DNA from: Halorussus ruber
GTDB taxonomy: Archaea; Halobacteriota; Halobacteria; Halobacteriales; Haladaptataceae
Assembly (NCBI RefSeq): GCF_004765785.1
Contig: NZ_ML219769.1
Coordinates: 181,891 to 245,890, forward strand
Length of the DNA: 64,000 nt
Reading direction: 5' to 3'
Shown piece by piece: positions 1 through 8,486 of this stretch. A model generated the notes under the pieces. The model did no database searches, had not been told where the DNA came from, and saw nothing but the letters and a program-made list of their open reading frames with translations. The position numbers and the translations under genes are program-made. The first letter of the stretch is position 1. Each line of letters starts with the position of its first letter.

Positions 1-61
1 GCGTTCTGAGCGACCCGAGAACGGGGTTGCCGAGAACTAATACCGGAAAATTACGGAATTT

Positions 62-520
62 CTATGCGCGGTGCTTCTCGGAGTCAATCTTCCGTTGCGC
101 GGGCAGATACCAGAGGATTTCCTCGATGTCGGTCCCCTTCGTGATTTCGACTGAGAGGTTAGCGCCACCCGATATATGAAGCTTGAGGACCTGTGGCTTG
201 CGGAATATCGCAAGTAGCGTGATAAGGATACCGACGAGAATCGGTATCGTAACGATCCCGAGTATCAAGGTTTGAAGGTCGATTTGGCGACCATACTCGA
301 CCGACGTAATATTGTCGAGCGGGACCTCTTGGAATCCGAATCCGCCCGCCATCTTGTCGTGCTTGATAAGCCGGTCGTTCGTCACGTACCAATGGCTCTC
401 CCCGTATCCGAACAGAGATTTTAGCCACGGTATAAATCCGGTCGGACGGTGTTTGAAGGAGTATGCTACCTCCTCGTCGTTGAAAGTGTACCGTTCGATT
501 TCTTTACTGCTATTAGACAT
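62..520 (-). CDS. PH-like domain membrane protein
   Basis: A protein of 152 residues that I recognise only by architecture. Residues 1-75 look like a bacterial PH-like fold: a hydrophilic N-terminus, then a strand-rich stretch with WYVTNDRLI and 'VPLDNITSVEYGR', typical of PH-like domains that follow membrane anchors. Residues 83-107 form one or two hydrophobic segments (LILGIVTIPILVGILITLLAIF). The tail ends in a short strand/helix block. No catalytic motif is visible. It probably sits on the inner face of the membrane, but substrate and partners are unknown. A TATA box lies about 25 bases before the ATG, so the mRNA is probably leaderless. Confidence 0.7.
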   Translation of the reverse strand: MSNSSKEIERYTFNDEEVAYSFKHRPTGFIPWLKSLFGYGESHWYVTNDRLIKHDKMAGGFGFQEVPLDNITSVEYGRQIDLQTLILGIVTIPILVGILITLLAIFRKPQVLKLHISGGANLSVEITKGTDIEEILWYLPAQRKIDSEKHRA

Positions 521-542
521 CAGGTTAGCATTTCACTACCAC

Positions 543-550
543 TATTTATA
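543..550 (-). promoter_or_regulatory. TATA box of the PH-like gene
   Basis: On the minus strand an A/T-only octamer (TTATAAAT) lies about 23-30 bases before the ATG at 520. This is the archaeal position for a leaderless transcript. Confidence 0.5.
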
Positions 551-674
551 ACTAACGTGAAAGTACAGGTTGAGCGAGCTATTATTTCTCCGTCTACTGG
601 TTCTGTCTCTCAATCGAACATAGCTCGACCAGTCCCGGCTTCGGAAATCGAATCCACTTAAAGTCACCGAAACT

Positions 675-682
675 TTTAAATA
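675..682 (+). promoter_or_regulatory. TATA box of the first TFB gene
   Basis: TTTAAATA preceded by a purine-rich BRE-like stretch (CGAAAC). It is about 95 bases before the ATG at 776, which predicts a 5' leader of roughly 70 bases. It is divergent from the TATA box at 543-550. Confidence 0.5.
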
Positions 683-775
683 TCTTTCGCCCTAACCTCA
701 CGTTAGGAAGAAACGCCCTCCGAGCTATTTCCGGGTCTCTCCCGCTCGGACACCAGCAGTCACGAGTTCACCAAC

Positions 776-1786
776 ATGACAGCGACAAACATCCAGAGCT
801 ACGACGAACAGACCAGCGAACAGCTCGAGGTCGAGCGCGAGGCCGAACCAGAGGAGCAACGCTGTCCCGAGTGTGGCGGCCACGTCGCCGCAGACGAGGA
901 ACACGGCGAGTCGGTGTGTGAGGAGTGCGGCCTCGTGGTCGAGGAGGACACCGTAGACCGAGGTCCCGAGTGGCGCGCGTTCGACGCCAACGAGAAAGAC
1001 GAGAAGAGTCGCGTCGGCGCACCCACGACGAAGTTGATGCACGACAAGGGCCTCTCGACCAACATCGGCTGGCAGGACGAGGACGCCTACGGCAACTCGC
1101 TCAACACCAGCCAGCGCCGGAAGATGCAGCGCCTGCGCAAGTGGGACGAGCGGTTCCGCACGCGAGACCACGCAGAGCGCAACCTCAAGCAGGCGCTCGG
1201 CGAAATCGAGCGCATGGGGAGCGCGCTCGGTCTCCCCGAAGGAGTACGCGAGACCGCGTCGGTCATCTACCGTCGCGCGCTCGAGGAGGACCTCCTCCCC
1301 GGGCGCTCCATCGAGGGGGTCGCCACCGCCGCGGTCTACGCCGCCGCGCGCCAGACCGGGACGCCCCGGAGCCTCGAAGAGGTCGCCGCCGTCAGTCGCA
1401 TCGACGCGACGGAGTTCAAGCGGACCTACCGCTACGTCGTCCGCGAACTCGGCCTCGAAGTCCAGCCCGCCGACCCCGAGAAGTACCTCACCCGGTTCGC
1501 CAGCGAACTCGGCGTCTCGCCCGCCGTCGAGCGCCGCGGGCGGGACCTCCTCCGCGCGGCGGGAGACGAGGGCGTGACCAGCGGGAAGCACCCCGTCGGC
1601 CTCGCCGCCGCCGCGGTCTACGCCGCCGCGCTGCTCGAAGACGAGTCGCGCACGCAGGACGAGGTCAGCGAGGTGGCCGACGTGAGCTCGGTCACCATCC
1701 GCAACCGGTATCAGGAACTCCTCGACGTGGTCGGCGAGACCCACGTCGTGCCCAACAGCGCGGACCTCGGAAGTGCGGAAGCGTAG
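776..1786 (+). CDS. tfb: Transcription initiation factor IIB (TFB)
   Basis: 336 residues, full length for archaeal TFB. TFB binds TBP-TATA and BRE DNA and recruits RNA polymerase. After an acidic N-terminal extension, a zinc ribbon is formed by C30, C33, C48 and C51 (CPECGG...CEECG). The B-reader region follows (RVGAPTTKLMHDKGLST, about residues 81-97). Two cyclin-like repeats fill residues 130-330, each with the family signature of a Y-A-A-R/L helix (VYAAARQTGTPRSL; VYAAALLEDESRTQ). Haloarchaea carry several TFB paralogues with partly specialised promoters. A second one lies at 31616 in this window, and the two differ in N-terminus and surface residues. It is monocistronic, with a palindromic element downstream. 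Confidence 0.95.
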   Translation: MTATNIQSYDEQTSEQLEVEREAEPEEQRCPECGGHVAADEEHGESVCEECGLVVEEDTVDRGPEWRAFDANEKDEKSRVGAPTTKLMHDKGLSTNIGWQDEDAYGNSLNTSQRRKMQRLRKWDERFRTRDHAERNLKQALGEIERMGSALGLPEGVRETASVIYRRALEEDLLPGRSIEGVATAAVYAAARQTGTPRSLEEVAAVSRIDATEFKRTYRYVVRELGLEVQPADPEKYLTRFASELGVSPAVERRGRDLLRAAGDEGVTSGKHPVGLAAAAVYAAALLEDESRTQDEVSEVADVSSVTIRNRYQELLDVVGETHVVPNSADLGSAEA

Positions 1787-1849
1787 GGAGTATAGAAGCC
1801 ACCTTCAGCACGCGCTGACATCTGCGTGCTTCGCTCGATAAGACAGGAG

Positions 1850-2045
1850 TTCCCTGGCGTCTGCGCGAGCGAAGCGAGCGCAGGCTCGGAGGACGCGGTT
1901 GTCCTCCGGCGGACTGAAAGGGCGAGCGCGGTTCGCGTTTACCTCGGTCGCCTCAGCATGGCGACTATTTCGGGCGCGCAGTTCTGCGCGCCCGAAATAT
2001 CCTGCTGAGGGACCGCGAACCGCGCGAGGGCTTTCGAAACCCCGT
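1850..2045. repeat. Nested palindromic element
   Basis: A highly structured intergenic segment between two convergent genes. Perfect arms pair as follows: 1966-1980 with 1985-1999 (15 bp, loop GTTC), 1951-1958 with 2003-2010 (8 bp), 1926-1937 with 2014-2025 (12 bp) and 1916-1920 with 2031-2035 (5 bp). Together they form one long interrupted stem of about 120 bases. Just before it, 1887-1894 pairs with 1901-1908 (8 bp). No open reading frame with coding character fits. It could be a dispersed palindromic repeat, a bidirectional terminator or a structured RNA. The rest of the gap (1787-1849, 2046-2109) shows nothing. Confidence 0.7.
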
Positions 2046-2109
2046 TCCATCTACTCCGAATCGGAATTCCATCCCTTTATTCGAATACTACTATCTGGAA
2101 ACCACTGTT

Positions 2110-3081
2110 TCATCCATACCTCGGAAACGTCCTCACGTGTGATAGCGGCGCGTAGAACGAGAAGTGCTCCACCCCGAGGTCCCCGGCAGCGGGCCGCCCG
2201 CGCCCGCCCCGACCCGGTGGCCCCTCGCGGAGCGTTCTCGCCACCGCGTAGCAGAAGGCGTAGTTGAGCGCGAAGTAGTCCCGCGCCAGCGCCTCGCCGA
2301 CCGCCTCGCGGAGCGCGCCGCAGACCTCCTCGCCAGCCGCGCGGGCCGTCTCGCAGTCGGGTTCCGGGAAGAACTCGCGGGCGAAGAAGGCGAGCGCGCG
2401 CTCCGACTCGAAGAAATCGGGTAGCACGTCGTCTATCGAGACGTTCTGTCCTCGCCGGAGCGCCTCGTCGCGGAACTCGTCGGCGAGCGACTCGACCGAC
2501 CGCCACTCGGGGTCCGGCCGGTCCTGCGCCCGGTCGTGGAAGGCCTCGATACAGCACTCCGGGTAGCCGTGGAGGTCGCCCTGATAGCGCTCGAACGCGG
2601 AGCGATTCCCCTCCACCTCGGCCTCGACGTTTCGCTCCACGATTTCGGCGGGGTCGGGCGCGTCCTCCTCGCGGAAGAAGTACGCCCGCATCCCCCAGTC
2701 GGCCATGCGCCCGGTCCGAAGCCACTCCGGCACGACGACGACTTCGCCGGGGAACGCGGCGCGCAGGAACTCGACTTCGGGCAACTGCTCGGCGGTCTCG
2801 CGCAGGTCCTCGGAAGCCGCCAGCACCTCCTCGCGCTCGAAGGCGTCGAGTGCGACCGACGTCGTGTTCAGCGCGAGCCGGGATTGCTGGACCTGTTGGA
2901 GGCGAGTTTCGGGGTCTATGGCGCTTGTTTCGTCCGGCGTGGCCTGCGTCGCCCTGCCGACGCCGTCGAAGTAGGTGGCGTCGAACGGGACGCTCGCGCC
3001 GGGTCGCTCGCCCGCCAAGACCGACAGCGCTTCGAGCGCGACGAACGTCGGGAGGCGTTCGACCGCCGCTTGCGAAGCCAT
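2110..3081 (-). CDS. DUF483 family protein
   Basis: 323 residues from the ATG at 3081. A GTG four codons upstream is possible. The diagnostic feature is the HGYPECC motif near residue 170 followed by an acidic helical C-terminal half, which matches DUF483, an archaeal family of unknown function with a conserved paired-cysteine motif. The N-terminal half is a helical region with VALEALSVL and VVVPEWLRTG segments. There is no signal peptide or membrane helix, so it is probably cytosolic. The paired cysteines suggest metal or thiol chemistry, but this is inference. The N-terminal gene end faces the DUF4396 gene (divergent) and the 3' end faces the palindromic element. Confidence 0.8.
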   Translation of the reverse strand: MASQAAVERLPTFVALEALSVLAGERPGASVPFDATYFDGVGRATQATPDETSAIDPETRLQQVQQSRLALNTTSVALDAFEREEVLAASEDLRETAEQLPEVEFLRAAFPGEVVVVPEWLRTGRMADWGMRAYFFREEDAPDPAEIVERNVEAEVEGNRSAFERYQGDLHGYPECCIEAFHDRAQDRPDPEWRSVESLADEFRDEALRRGQNVSIDDVLPDFFESERALAFFAREFFPEPDCETARAAGEEVCGALREAVGEALARDYFALNYAFCYAVARTLREGPPGRGGRGRPAAGDLGVEHFSFYAPLSHVRTFPRYG

Positions 3082-3269
3082 GTGTCGGGACACGGCGGCG
3101 TCCCGGTTAATTCCCTCGGCGAGTCGTCCGACCGCGGTTCGATTCTCGGCCTCGGTTTCTCTCGTTCAGCACGTCTCGAATCGAGGCTTCGTTTCCAAAG
3201 TGAATCGCCCTCTCCGACTTCGCTCTGTTAACCACAACCTCGGTAAGGACGAGTGTGATATCTAGAAGC

Positions 3270-4076
3270 ATGATAGGGGAACTGCTGGCCGAAGTCGTAC
3301 TCGCTGGGTCGCCGGTGCCGCCGTGGCTGGTCGAGTTCGCCACGCGAGTCGAACACGCGCTCGCCCCGGCCAGAGACCTCGTCAAGCCGGTTCTTGCGAG
3401 TTGGTGGACTCTCGGCATCTGGGCGACGCTGAACCTCGTCTCGCTCGGGGTCCTCTGGTGGGACGTTCACAAGCGCAACCAGAACCTGCCGTCGCTGATG
3501 AAACTCGTCTGGACGCTCGTGGTCGCCTACTCCGGCCCGGTCGGTCTGGCGGTGTACTGGTACTCCGGCCGGACCCAACTCGACGACGATTCGCTCTGGA
3601 AGCAGGGGTTCCGCTCGGACTCTCACTGCTACTCGGGGTGCGGACTCGGCGAGGTCATCGGCATCACGTCGGCGACCATCATCCTGAGTTTCTCGACGCT
3701 CTGGGTGACGGTCGTGACGTTCACGCTGGCGTACCTGTTCGGCTACGCGCTGACGGTCGGCCCGCTGATGCAGGAGGGCGAGTCGTTCGCCACCGCCGCG
3801 AAGGACGCCCTCTGGACCGAGACGCCCAGCATCACCGTCATGGAGATTACCGCTATCGGGACTGACCTCCTGCTGGCCGGAGGAGCGAAGTGGACCCAAC
3901 CGCTGTTCTGGACCGCGCTGTTCTTCTCGCTGACGCTCGGGTTCGTCGCCGCCTACCCGGTCAACGCCGCCCTCATCGCGGTCGGCGTGAAGGAGGGCAT
4001 GGGCAACCCCGCCGAGATGGACGGGAGCAGCAGCGGGAGTAGCGCGAGCGGAAGCTCGAGCGCGAGCGCCGACTGA
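3270..4076 (+). CDS. DUF4396 domain membrane protein
   Basis: 268 residues from the ATG at 3270. A GTG at 3255 would add five residues, but the ATG gives a cleaner start. About five membrane helices are visible (around residues 45-60, 75-95, 125-165 and 205-245). A conserved loop holds His-Cys and Gly-Cys pairs (DSHCYSGCGLGEVIG), the hallmark of DUF4396. These residues may bind a metal or heme, but no function is established. The last 25 residues are a Ser/Gly/Ala low-complexity tail (GSSSGSSASGSSS). The gene is convergent with the flippase, and a strong hairpin lies between them. Confidence 0.8.
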   Translation: MIGELLAEVVLAGSPVPPWLVEFATRVEHALAPARDLVKPVLASWWTLGIWATLNLVSLGVLWWDVHKRNQNLPSLMKLVWTLVVAYSGPVGLAVYWYSGRTQLDDDSLWKQGFRSDSHCYSGCGLGEVIGITSATIILSFSTLWVTVVTFTLAYLFGYALTVGPLMQEGESFATAAKDALWTETPSITVMEITAIGTDLLLAGGAKWTQPLFWTALFFSLTLGFVAAYPVNAALIAVGVKEGMGNPAEMDGSSSGSSASGSSSASAD

Positions 4077-4137
4077 CGCCCGGTCGGGGCGCTCGAACGT
4101 GCGCCAGCCGAGGCGCTCGAACGTCTCCTCTGACCGA

Positions 4138-4202
4138 CGAGTCGGACTTCCGACTCGGAGTTCGGAGCGCCGACCGGTTCCGACGAGTCGGAACCGGTCG
4201 GC
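4138..4202. terminator. Two hairpins between convergent genes
   Basis: 4138-4145 pairs with 4150-4157 (8 bp, 4-base loop). 4169-4183 pairs with 4188-4202 (15 bp, 4-base loop). They are followed by an A/T-rich stretch to about 4260. Placement between two gene ends suggests bidirectional termination. Just upstream, a 12-base direct repeat (GCGCTCGAACGT) occurs twice with a period of about 25. Confidence 0.5.
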
Positions 4203-4291
4203 AGAGAGAAATGTAGTTGTTTTCTAAAGAAATATTTTGGTTTATTAAGGAAACGTATCGGTTGCCGAGTCCGGGGGTCTTCGCCCGCCAG

Positions 4292-6745
4292 CTACCCCGT
4301 CGCCGTCTCGACCGATTCCGTCGTCTCGGCCGCGGTGGTCGTGGTGGTGTCGCTCGTCGTGGAGTCAGTCGTCGTATCGGACGCTGTTGTCGAATCAGTT
4401 GTCGTATCGGACACGGTCGTCGAGTCCGTCGTCGTAGTCGTCTCGGTCGTACTCGTCTCCGTCGTCGTGTCCTCCGTCGTGGTCGTCTCGGTGGTGGTGG
4501 TCGTTTCAGTCGTGGTTTCCGAGGTGGTGGTTGTCTCGGTCGTCGTCTCGGTGGCCGTCTGCGTCGTCGTGGTTTCGGTCGTGGTCTGTGTGGTCGTCTC
4601 GTTCGTCGTCGTTGTCGTCGTCTCCGTCGTCGTGTCGGACGTGGTGGTCGTTTGCGTCGTCGTCCCGGCGGTCGTCGTGGCCGTCTCGGTCGTCGTGGCC
4701 GTCTCGGTCGTGGTGGCCTCTGTCGTGGTGTCCTGCGTCGTGGTCGTCGTCGCTTCCGTCGTGGTGGCTTCCGTCGTGGTGGCTTCCGTCGTAGTCGTGT
4801 CCGAATCACCGGAGCCGTCGGACCCGCCCGAACCGCCGGAGTCACCCGAGTCGCCGCCAGAGCCACCGGACCCGCTCGAACCATCGGAGCCACCTGCGTC
4901 GCCGCCGGAACCACCGCCCGACCCCGACCCGTCGGTCGTGGTCGCGCCGCTCGCGGTGGTGTTGCCTCCTCCTGTCGTCGTTCCGCCGTCAGCGGCGGTC
5001 GTCGCCGAACCCGGCGTCGTCGGAGGAGCGCCGGTCGTCGGCGCGGCGGTCTCCTCCGCGGTCTGGTTCGGTTCCGGCGTCTTCGTGGTCAGGGGCACGT
5101 CCGCGCCGTCGCCGTCGTCGCCGACCGACACCGGAACGCCGGTCACGGCCGAACTCACGCCGACGATGATGAGCGCCACGCCCGCGACCAGTAGGACGCG
5201 CTGGAAGGTATCGACCGCGTCCCGCCGCGAGGAGTACCGGAGTCGCCGCTGGAAGGACTTCGCCCGCGGTCCCACGACCGGGAGCGACGAGGCAACGTCC
5301 AGCACCTCCGAGAGGTCGAGCGCGCCGGTCACGAGCGCGAGGACCGCGAAGACGGTCAGGCCGCCGACCGGCACGACCGCGAGCGCGAGAATCGGCGGGG
5401 CGAGGCTCTTCGAGGCCGCGACCACCAGCGGCGCGCCCACGCCGACCGTGACCCCGACCCGGACGAGGCGGGCGTCGGCCAGCGGGTCGAAGCCCAGTCC
5501 GCGGGCGCTCCAGATGTGCAGGAAGAACATCGACCCGTAGCTGAGACTCGTTGCGACCGCCGCGCCGTGCATCCCGTAGCGGTTGATGAGAAACCAGTTC
5601 AGCACGACGTTGGCGAGCGCGGCCGTGCCGGTCGCCGCGATGAGTCGCCCGAGGTCGCCCTTGGCCTGCCCGACCGCGAGGATGGGGCGGGCGACCGCGA
5701 ACCCGACCGCGCCGGGCAGAAGCAGGTACAGCGGCGTCAGCGACGCCGCGTAGTTGTCGGGCCAGAGCATCGGCACCGCGACCGGCGCGAGCGACCCGAT
5801 GCCGACCGCCAGCAGCGCGGTGAAAAGCAGGCTGTATCGCGTGATTTTGGCGGTCATCTGGCTGATTCGCTCGCGGTCGCCCTGCGACCAGAGCTTCGAG
5901 GTCGAGTGGAGCAGGACCGTCTGGAGCGCCATCGGCGCGACCCAGAGGAACTCCGCGAGGACCAGCGCCACCTTGTAGAAGGCCGTCGCCGGGCCGTCGA
6001 CCAGCACGCGAATCATCATCACGTCCACGTGGTACATCGACATCAGCAGGGCCACCAGCACGATGCTCATCCCGTTGAACGACAGCAGTTCTCTGCGGGG
6101 GAAAGAGCGGGGTGCGATGCGGAGCGCGTCGAGGACCGACACCTGCCGGGCGATGAGCGCGAACCCGACGAGCGCCGACAGCGTACTTCCGACGATGTGG
6201 CCCGCCAGCACGCCCTCGACGCCGTAGCCGAGCCACGCCAGCGCGAGGCCCGCTCCGACGAACGTCAGGCGATTCAGCACTTTGAGGGCTTCCGAGTAGG
6301 GTTCCAGACCGAAGCCCATCAGCGTCCGGCGGGCGTACGACCGGAACTGGGCCGCCACGACGAGGCCGCCCAGCAGGAAGAAGTACCGCCGGAACTGCTC
6401 GCCCTCGACCAGTCGAGCCAGCAGGTCCGACTGGGCGAACCACACCAGCGTGCCCGCCCCGAGCAGTCCGAGGAGGACCGCGAGCCGGAAGTAGAACCCG
6501 ACGACGCGCTCCTGCCACGCGGAGTCCGCGCGCTCCTCGCCGAGGAACTTCTGGACGCCGTCGGTCACGCCCGAGCTGACGAAAATCATGAAGATGGAGA
6601 ACACCGACAGCAGGAAGCTGTAGTCGCCGTAGTCGGCCTCCCCGAGAAGCGTGGCTAACAGCGGCGAGGTGACGATACCGACCGCCAGCACGATGACCTT
6701 CGTGCCGAGGACCGACACGAAGCCGCGCGTGATGCTCCTGCTCAT
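4292..6745 (-). CDS. Polysaccharide flippase with Thr-rich extracellular tail
   Basis: 817 residues in two unlike parts. Residues 1-485 are a MATE/MOP-type Wzx flippase of about 12-14 membrane helices, starting MSRSITRGFVSVLGTKV. Such proteins move lipid-linked glycans across the membrane. A linker and one extra helix (VLLVAGVALIIVGVSSAV, about residues 517-535) then lead to a tail of about 275 residues. The tail begins Pro/Thr/Ala, has a Gly/Ser/Asp block (around 600-645), and ends in about 170 residues of Thr with Glu, Asp, Ala and Ser in TTTE/TTTD units. Several N-X-T sequons (NQT, NTT, NET) occur. Usual flippases stop near residue 480-500. The tail probably lies outside the cell and may be heavily O-glycosylated. 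The downstream neighbour makes nucleotide sugars. Confidence 0.85.
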   Translation of the reverse strand: MSRSITRGFVSVLGTKVIVLAVGIVTSPLLATLLGEADYGDYSFLLSVFSIFMIFVSSGVTDGVQKFLGEERADSAWQERVVGFYFRLAVLLGLLGAGTLVWFAQSDLLARLVEGEQFRRYFFLLGGLVVAAQFRSYARRTLMGFGLEPYSEALKVLNRLTFVGAGLALAWLGYGVEGVLAGHIVGSTLSALVGFALIARQVSVLDALRIAPRSFPRRELLSFNGMSIVLVALLMSMYHVDVMMIRVLVDGPATAFYKVALVLAEFLWVAPMALQTVLLHSTSKLWSQGDRERISQMTAKITRYSLLFTALLAVGIGSLAPVAVPMLWPDNYAASLTPLYLLLPGAVGFAVARPILAVGQAKGDLGRLIAATGTAALANVVLNWFLINRYGMHGAAVATSLSYGSMFFLHIWSARGLGFDPLADARLVRVGVTVGVGAPLVVAASKSLAPPILALAVVPVGGLTVFAVLALVTGALDLSEVLDVASSLPVVGPRAKSFQRRLRYSSRRDAVDTFQRVLLVAGVALIIVGVSSAVTGVPVSVGDDGDGADVPLTTKTPEPNQTAEETAAPTTGAPPTTPGSATTAADGGTTTGGGNTTASGATTTDGSGSGGGSGGDAGGSDGSSGSGGSGGDSGDSGGSGGSDGSGDSDTTTTEATTTEATTTEATTTTTQDTTTEATTTETATTTETATTTAGTTTQTTTTSDTTTETTTTTTNETTTQTTTETTTTQTATETTTETTTTSETTTETTTTTETTTTEDTTTETSTTETTTTTDSTTVSDTTTDSTTASDTTTDSTTSDTTTTTAAETTESVETATG

Positions 6746-6785
6746 TGAACCAAAGTTCCCTGCGGGCGGCTATCGACTCGCCACA

Positions 6786-7973
6786 CTATCGGTCCCGGTC
6801 TACCACGGCACCGGGGAGCGTCGTCGTGCCCGACGAGAGGCGGACTCCCGGGTGGAGGCTGGTGTCGATGCCGGTCTTCGCGCCGTCGCCGACCACGACG
6901 CCGAACTTCCGGCGGTCGGTCGAGACGCGGTCGCCCTTGACGGTCAGCTTCACGTCCTCGCCGTCGTGGCGCAGGTTGGCGACGTTCGTGCCAGCCCCGA
7001 AGTTCACGTCCCGGCCCAGCACGCTGTCGCCGACGTAGCTCAGGTGGCCGACCGTGGCTCCCTCCCGCAGGAGGCTGTTTTTCACTTCGACCGAGTGACC
7101 GACTTTCGCGTCCGGCCCAATCGTGGTCGAACTCCGAACGTAGGCGTTCGGACCGACGGTCGCGCCCTCTCGGACGATTGCGGGACCTTCGATTACCACG
7201 CCGGATTTGACGGTCGCACCCTCCTCGACCACGACCGGGCCGCGGAGTTCGGCGTCGTCGCTGACCTCGCCATCGACCCGGCGCGAGAGGTCCGCGAGTC
7301 GGCGCTCGTTGGCCTCCAGCAGTTCCCACGGGCGGCCCACGTCGAGCCAGTCGCCCAGTTCGACCGGGGTCACGTCGTACTCCGCGACCACGCGGTCCAG
7401 CACGTCGGTCAGTTCGTACTCGCCGCGCTCGCTCCGGGAGACGCCCAGCCAGTCGGTGGTCTCCTCGGGGAAGACGTAGGCCCCCGCGTTGGCGAGGTTC
7501 GACGGGGGATTCTCTGGCTTCTCCACGATGTCGGTGACGGTGCCGCCTCCGTCCTCCGTCGAGAGGACGCCGTAGTTCGATGGATTTTCCGCCCGGAAGG
7601 CACCGACCGCGGGTCCGTCCTCGAAGAGCGTTTCGAGGCTCTCGGCGTCGTAGAGGTTGTCGCCGTTGAGGACGGCGAAATCGCCGGAGAGGAGAGGACT
7701 CGCGGCCCGAACCGCGTCGGCGGTGCCGGTCTGTTCGGCCTGCTCGGCGTAGGTGACGGGGACGCCAGCGTACTCCTCGCCGAAGTAGTCCCGCACCTGT
7801 TCGGCCCCGTAGCCCACGACCAGCACGAGTTCGTCGGCACCGGCCGCGATGGCGGCGTCGGCGACGTGGGCGACGATTGGGCGGTCGGCGACCGGGAGCA
7901 TCGGTTTCGCGGTGTCGTCCGTGAGGGGCCGCATTCGGGTTCCCTTCCCTGCGGACAGAATCGTGGCTTGCAT
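6786..7973 (-). CDS. Bifunctional sugar-1-phosphate nucleotidylyltransferase
   Basis: 395 residues. The N-terminal 230 residues are a nucleotidyltransferase with the G-x-G-T-R-M-R-P motif (LSAGKGTRMRPLTDDTAKPM, residues 6-25), a lysine in the KPM motif, and NGDNLYDA for metal binding. Residues 240-395 are left-handed beta-helix hexapeptide repeats (VVEEGATVKSGVVIEGPAIV), the GlmU-like acyltransferase or oligomerisation half. It activates a hexose- or N-acetylhexosamine-1-phosphate with UTP or dTTP; the exact sugar cannot be read from sequence. The gene lies 40 bases upstream of the flippase on the same strand and probably shares its operon. A GlmM-type mutase at 11309 could supply its substrate. 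Confidence 0.9.
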   Translation of the reverse strand: MQATILSAGKGTRMRPLTDDTAKPMLPVADRPIVAHVADAAIAAGADELVLVVGYGAEQVRDYFGEEYAGVPVTYAEQAEQTGTADAVRAASPLLSGDFAVLNGDNLYDAESLETLFEDGPAVGAFRAENPSNYGVLSTEDGGGTVTDIVEKPENPPSNLANAGAYVFPEETTDWLGVSRSERGEYELTDVLDRVVAEYDVTPVELGDWLDVGRPWELLEANERRLADLSRRVDGEVSDDAELRGPVVVEEGATVKSGVVIEGPAIVREGATVGPNAYVRSSTTIGPDAKVGHSVEVKNSLLREGATVGHLSYVGDSVLGRDVNFGAGTNVANLRHDGEDVKLTVKGDRVSTDRRKFGVVVGDGAKTGIDTSLHPGVRLSSGTTTLPGAVVDRDR

Positions 7974-8132
7974 TCTTGCTCGCCGCTTCGGCCCTCCGGG
8001 GGTTTACTATCCGGCGGCTAAGCGACCGCGGACCGGGGCCGTCGGCGGGGCGGCGGTCGCCACCGCCCCGCCAAAATTTAGCGCCGATTTGTTGCGGAAT
8101 CGGCCGCGAGAGGGCTTATCTACCGCATAATT

Positions 8133-8486
8133 ATGCCCGAATCCGGCTTAGAGGGAGTCGGGATGAGGCTGGAACACACGGCGGGCGAACAGACCACTCC
8201 GGAGTCGTTGAGTACTCGCGTATGTTTAGCGCTGGCAGAGGTAAAGGGCGTCCACCCGTGGCAGTCCAAACCCTTGTACGAGACGCTCGACCCGGGCATT
8301 CTGGAGGCGCTCGACGAGCAGGACAACGGCGACTGGCGACTCGAATTCGAGGCCGGGAAACACGTCGTCGTCGTCACCGGCCGCGGCGAGGTCACGGTCG
8401 ACGGCGCGCGCTTCTCCGAACGCGACTACCGCGAGGCTCTCGACGAAATCGACTGGGACGCCCCGCAAAAATCGAAGATTAGCTAA
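8133..8486 (+). CDS. HalOD1 output domain protein
   Basis: 117 residues. The core (VCLALAEVKGVHPWQSKPLYETLDPGILEAL, about residues 30-60, then a strand block ending VVVVTGRGEVTVDG) matches HalOD1, a small haloarchaeal domain found at the end of signal-transduction proteins and as stand-alone proteins. Its function is thought to be regulatory, but no ligand is known. A second ATG at residue 11 is an alternative start. An A/T-rich stretch before the first ATG (around 8114-8120) could be its TATA box. The stop overlaps the 3' end of the convergent sulfatase-like gene by four bases. Confidence 0.8.
   Translation: MPESGLEGVGMRLEHTAGEQTTPESLSTRVCLALAEVKGVHPWQSKPLYETLDPGILEALDEQDNGDWRLEFEAGKHVVVVTGRGEVTVDGARFSERDYREALDEIDWDAPQKSKIS

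Noticed and set aside
3107..3250. Possible tRNA T-arm (GGTTCGATTC near 3131)
   Set aside because: No acceptor stem, D-arm or anticodon arm fits around it. No tRNA found in the window.
4335..5540. Long Val/Ser-rich open frame on the plus strand opposite the flippase tail
   Set aside because: It is the antisense of the Thr-rich repeat (ACG/ACC codons read backwards as CGT/GTC). No domain, no ribosome site, and the flippase frame explains the sequence.
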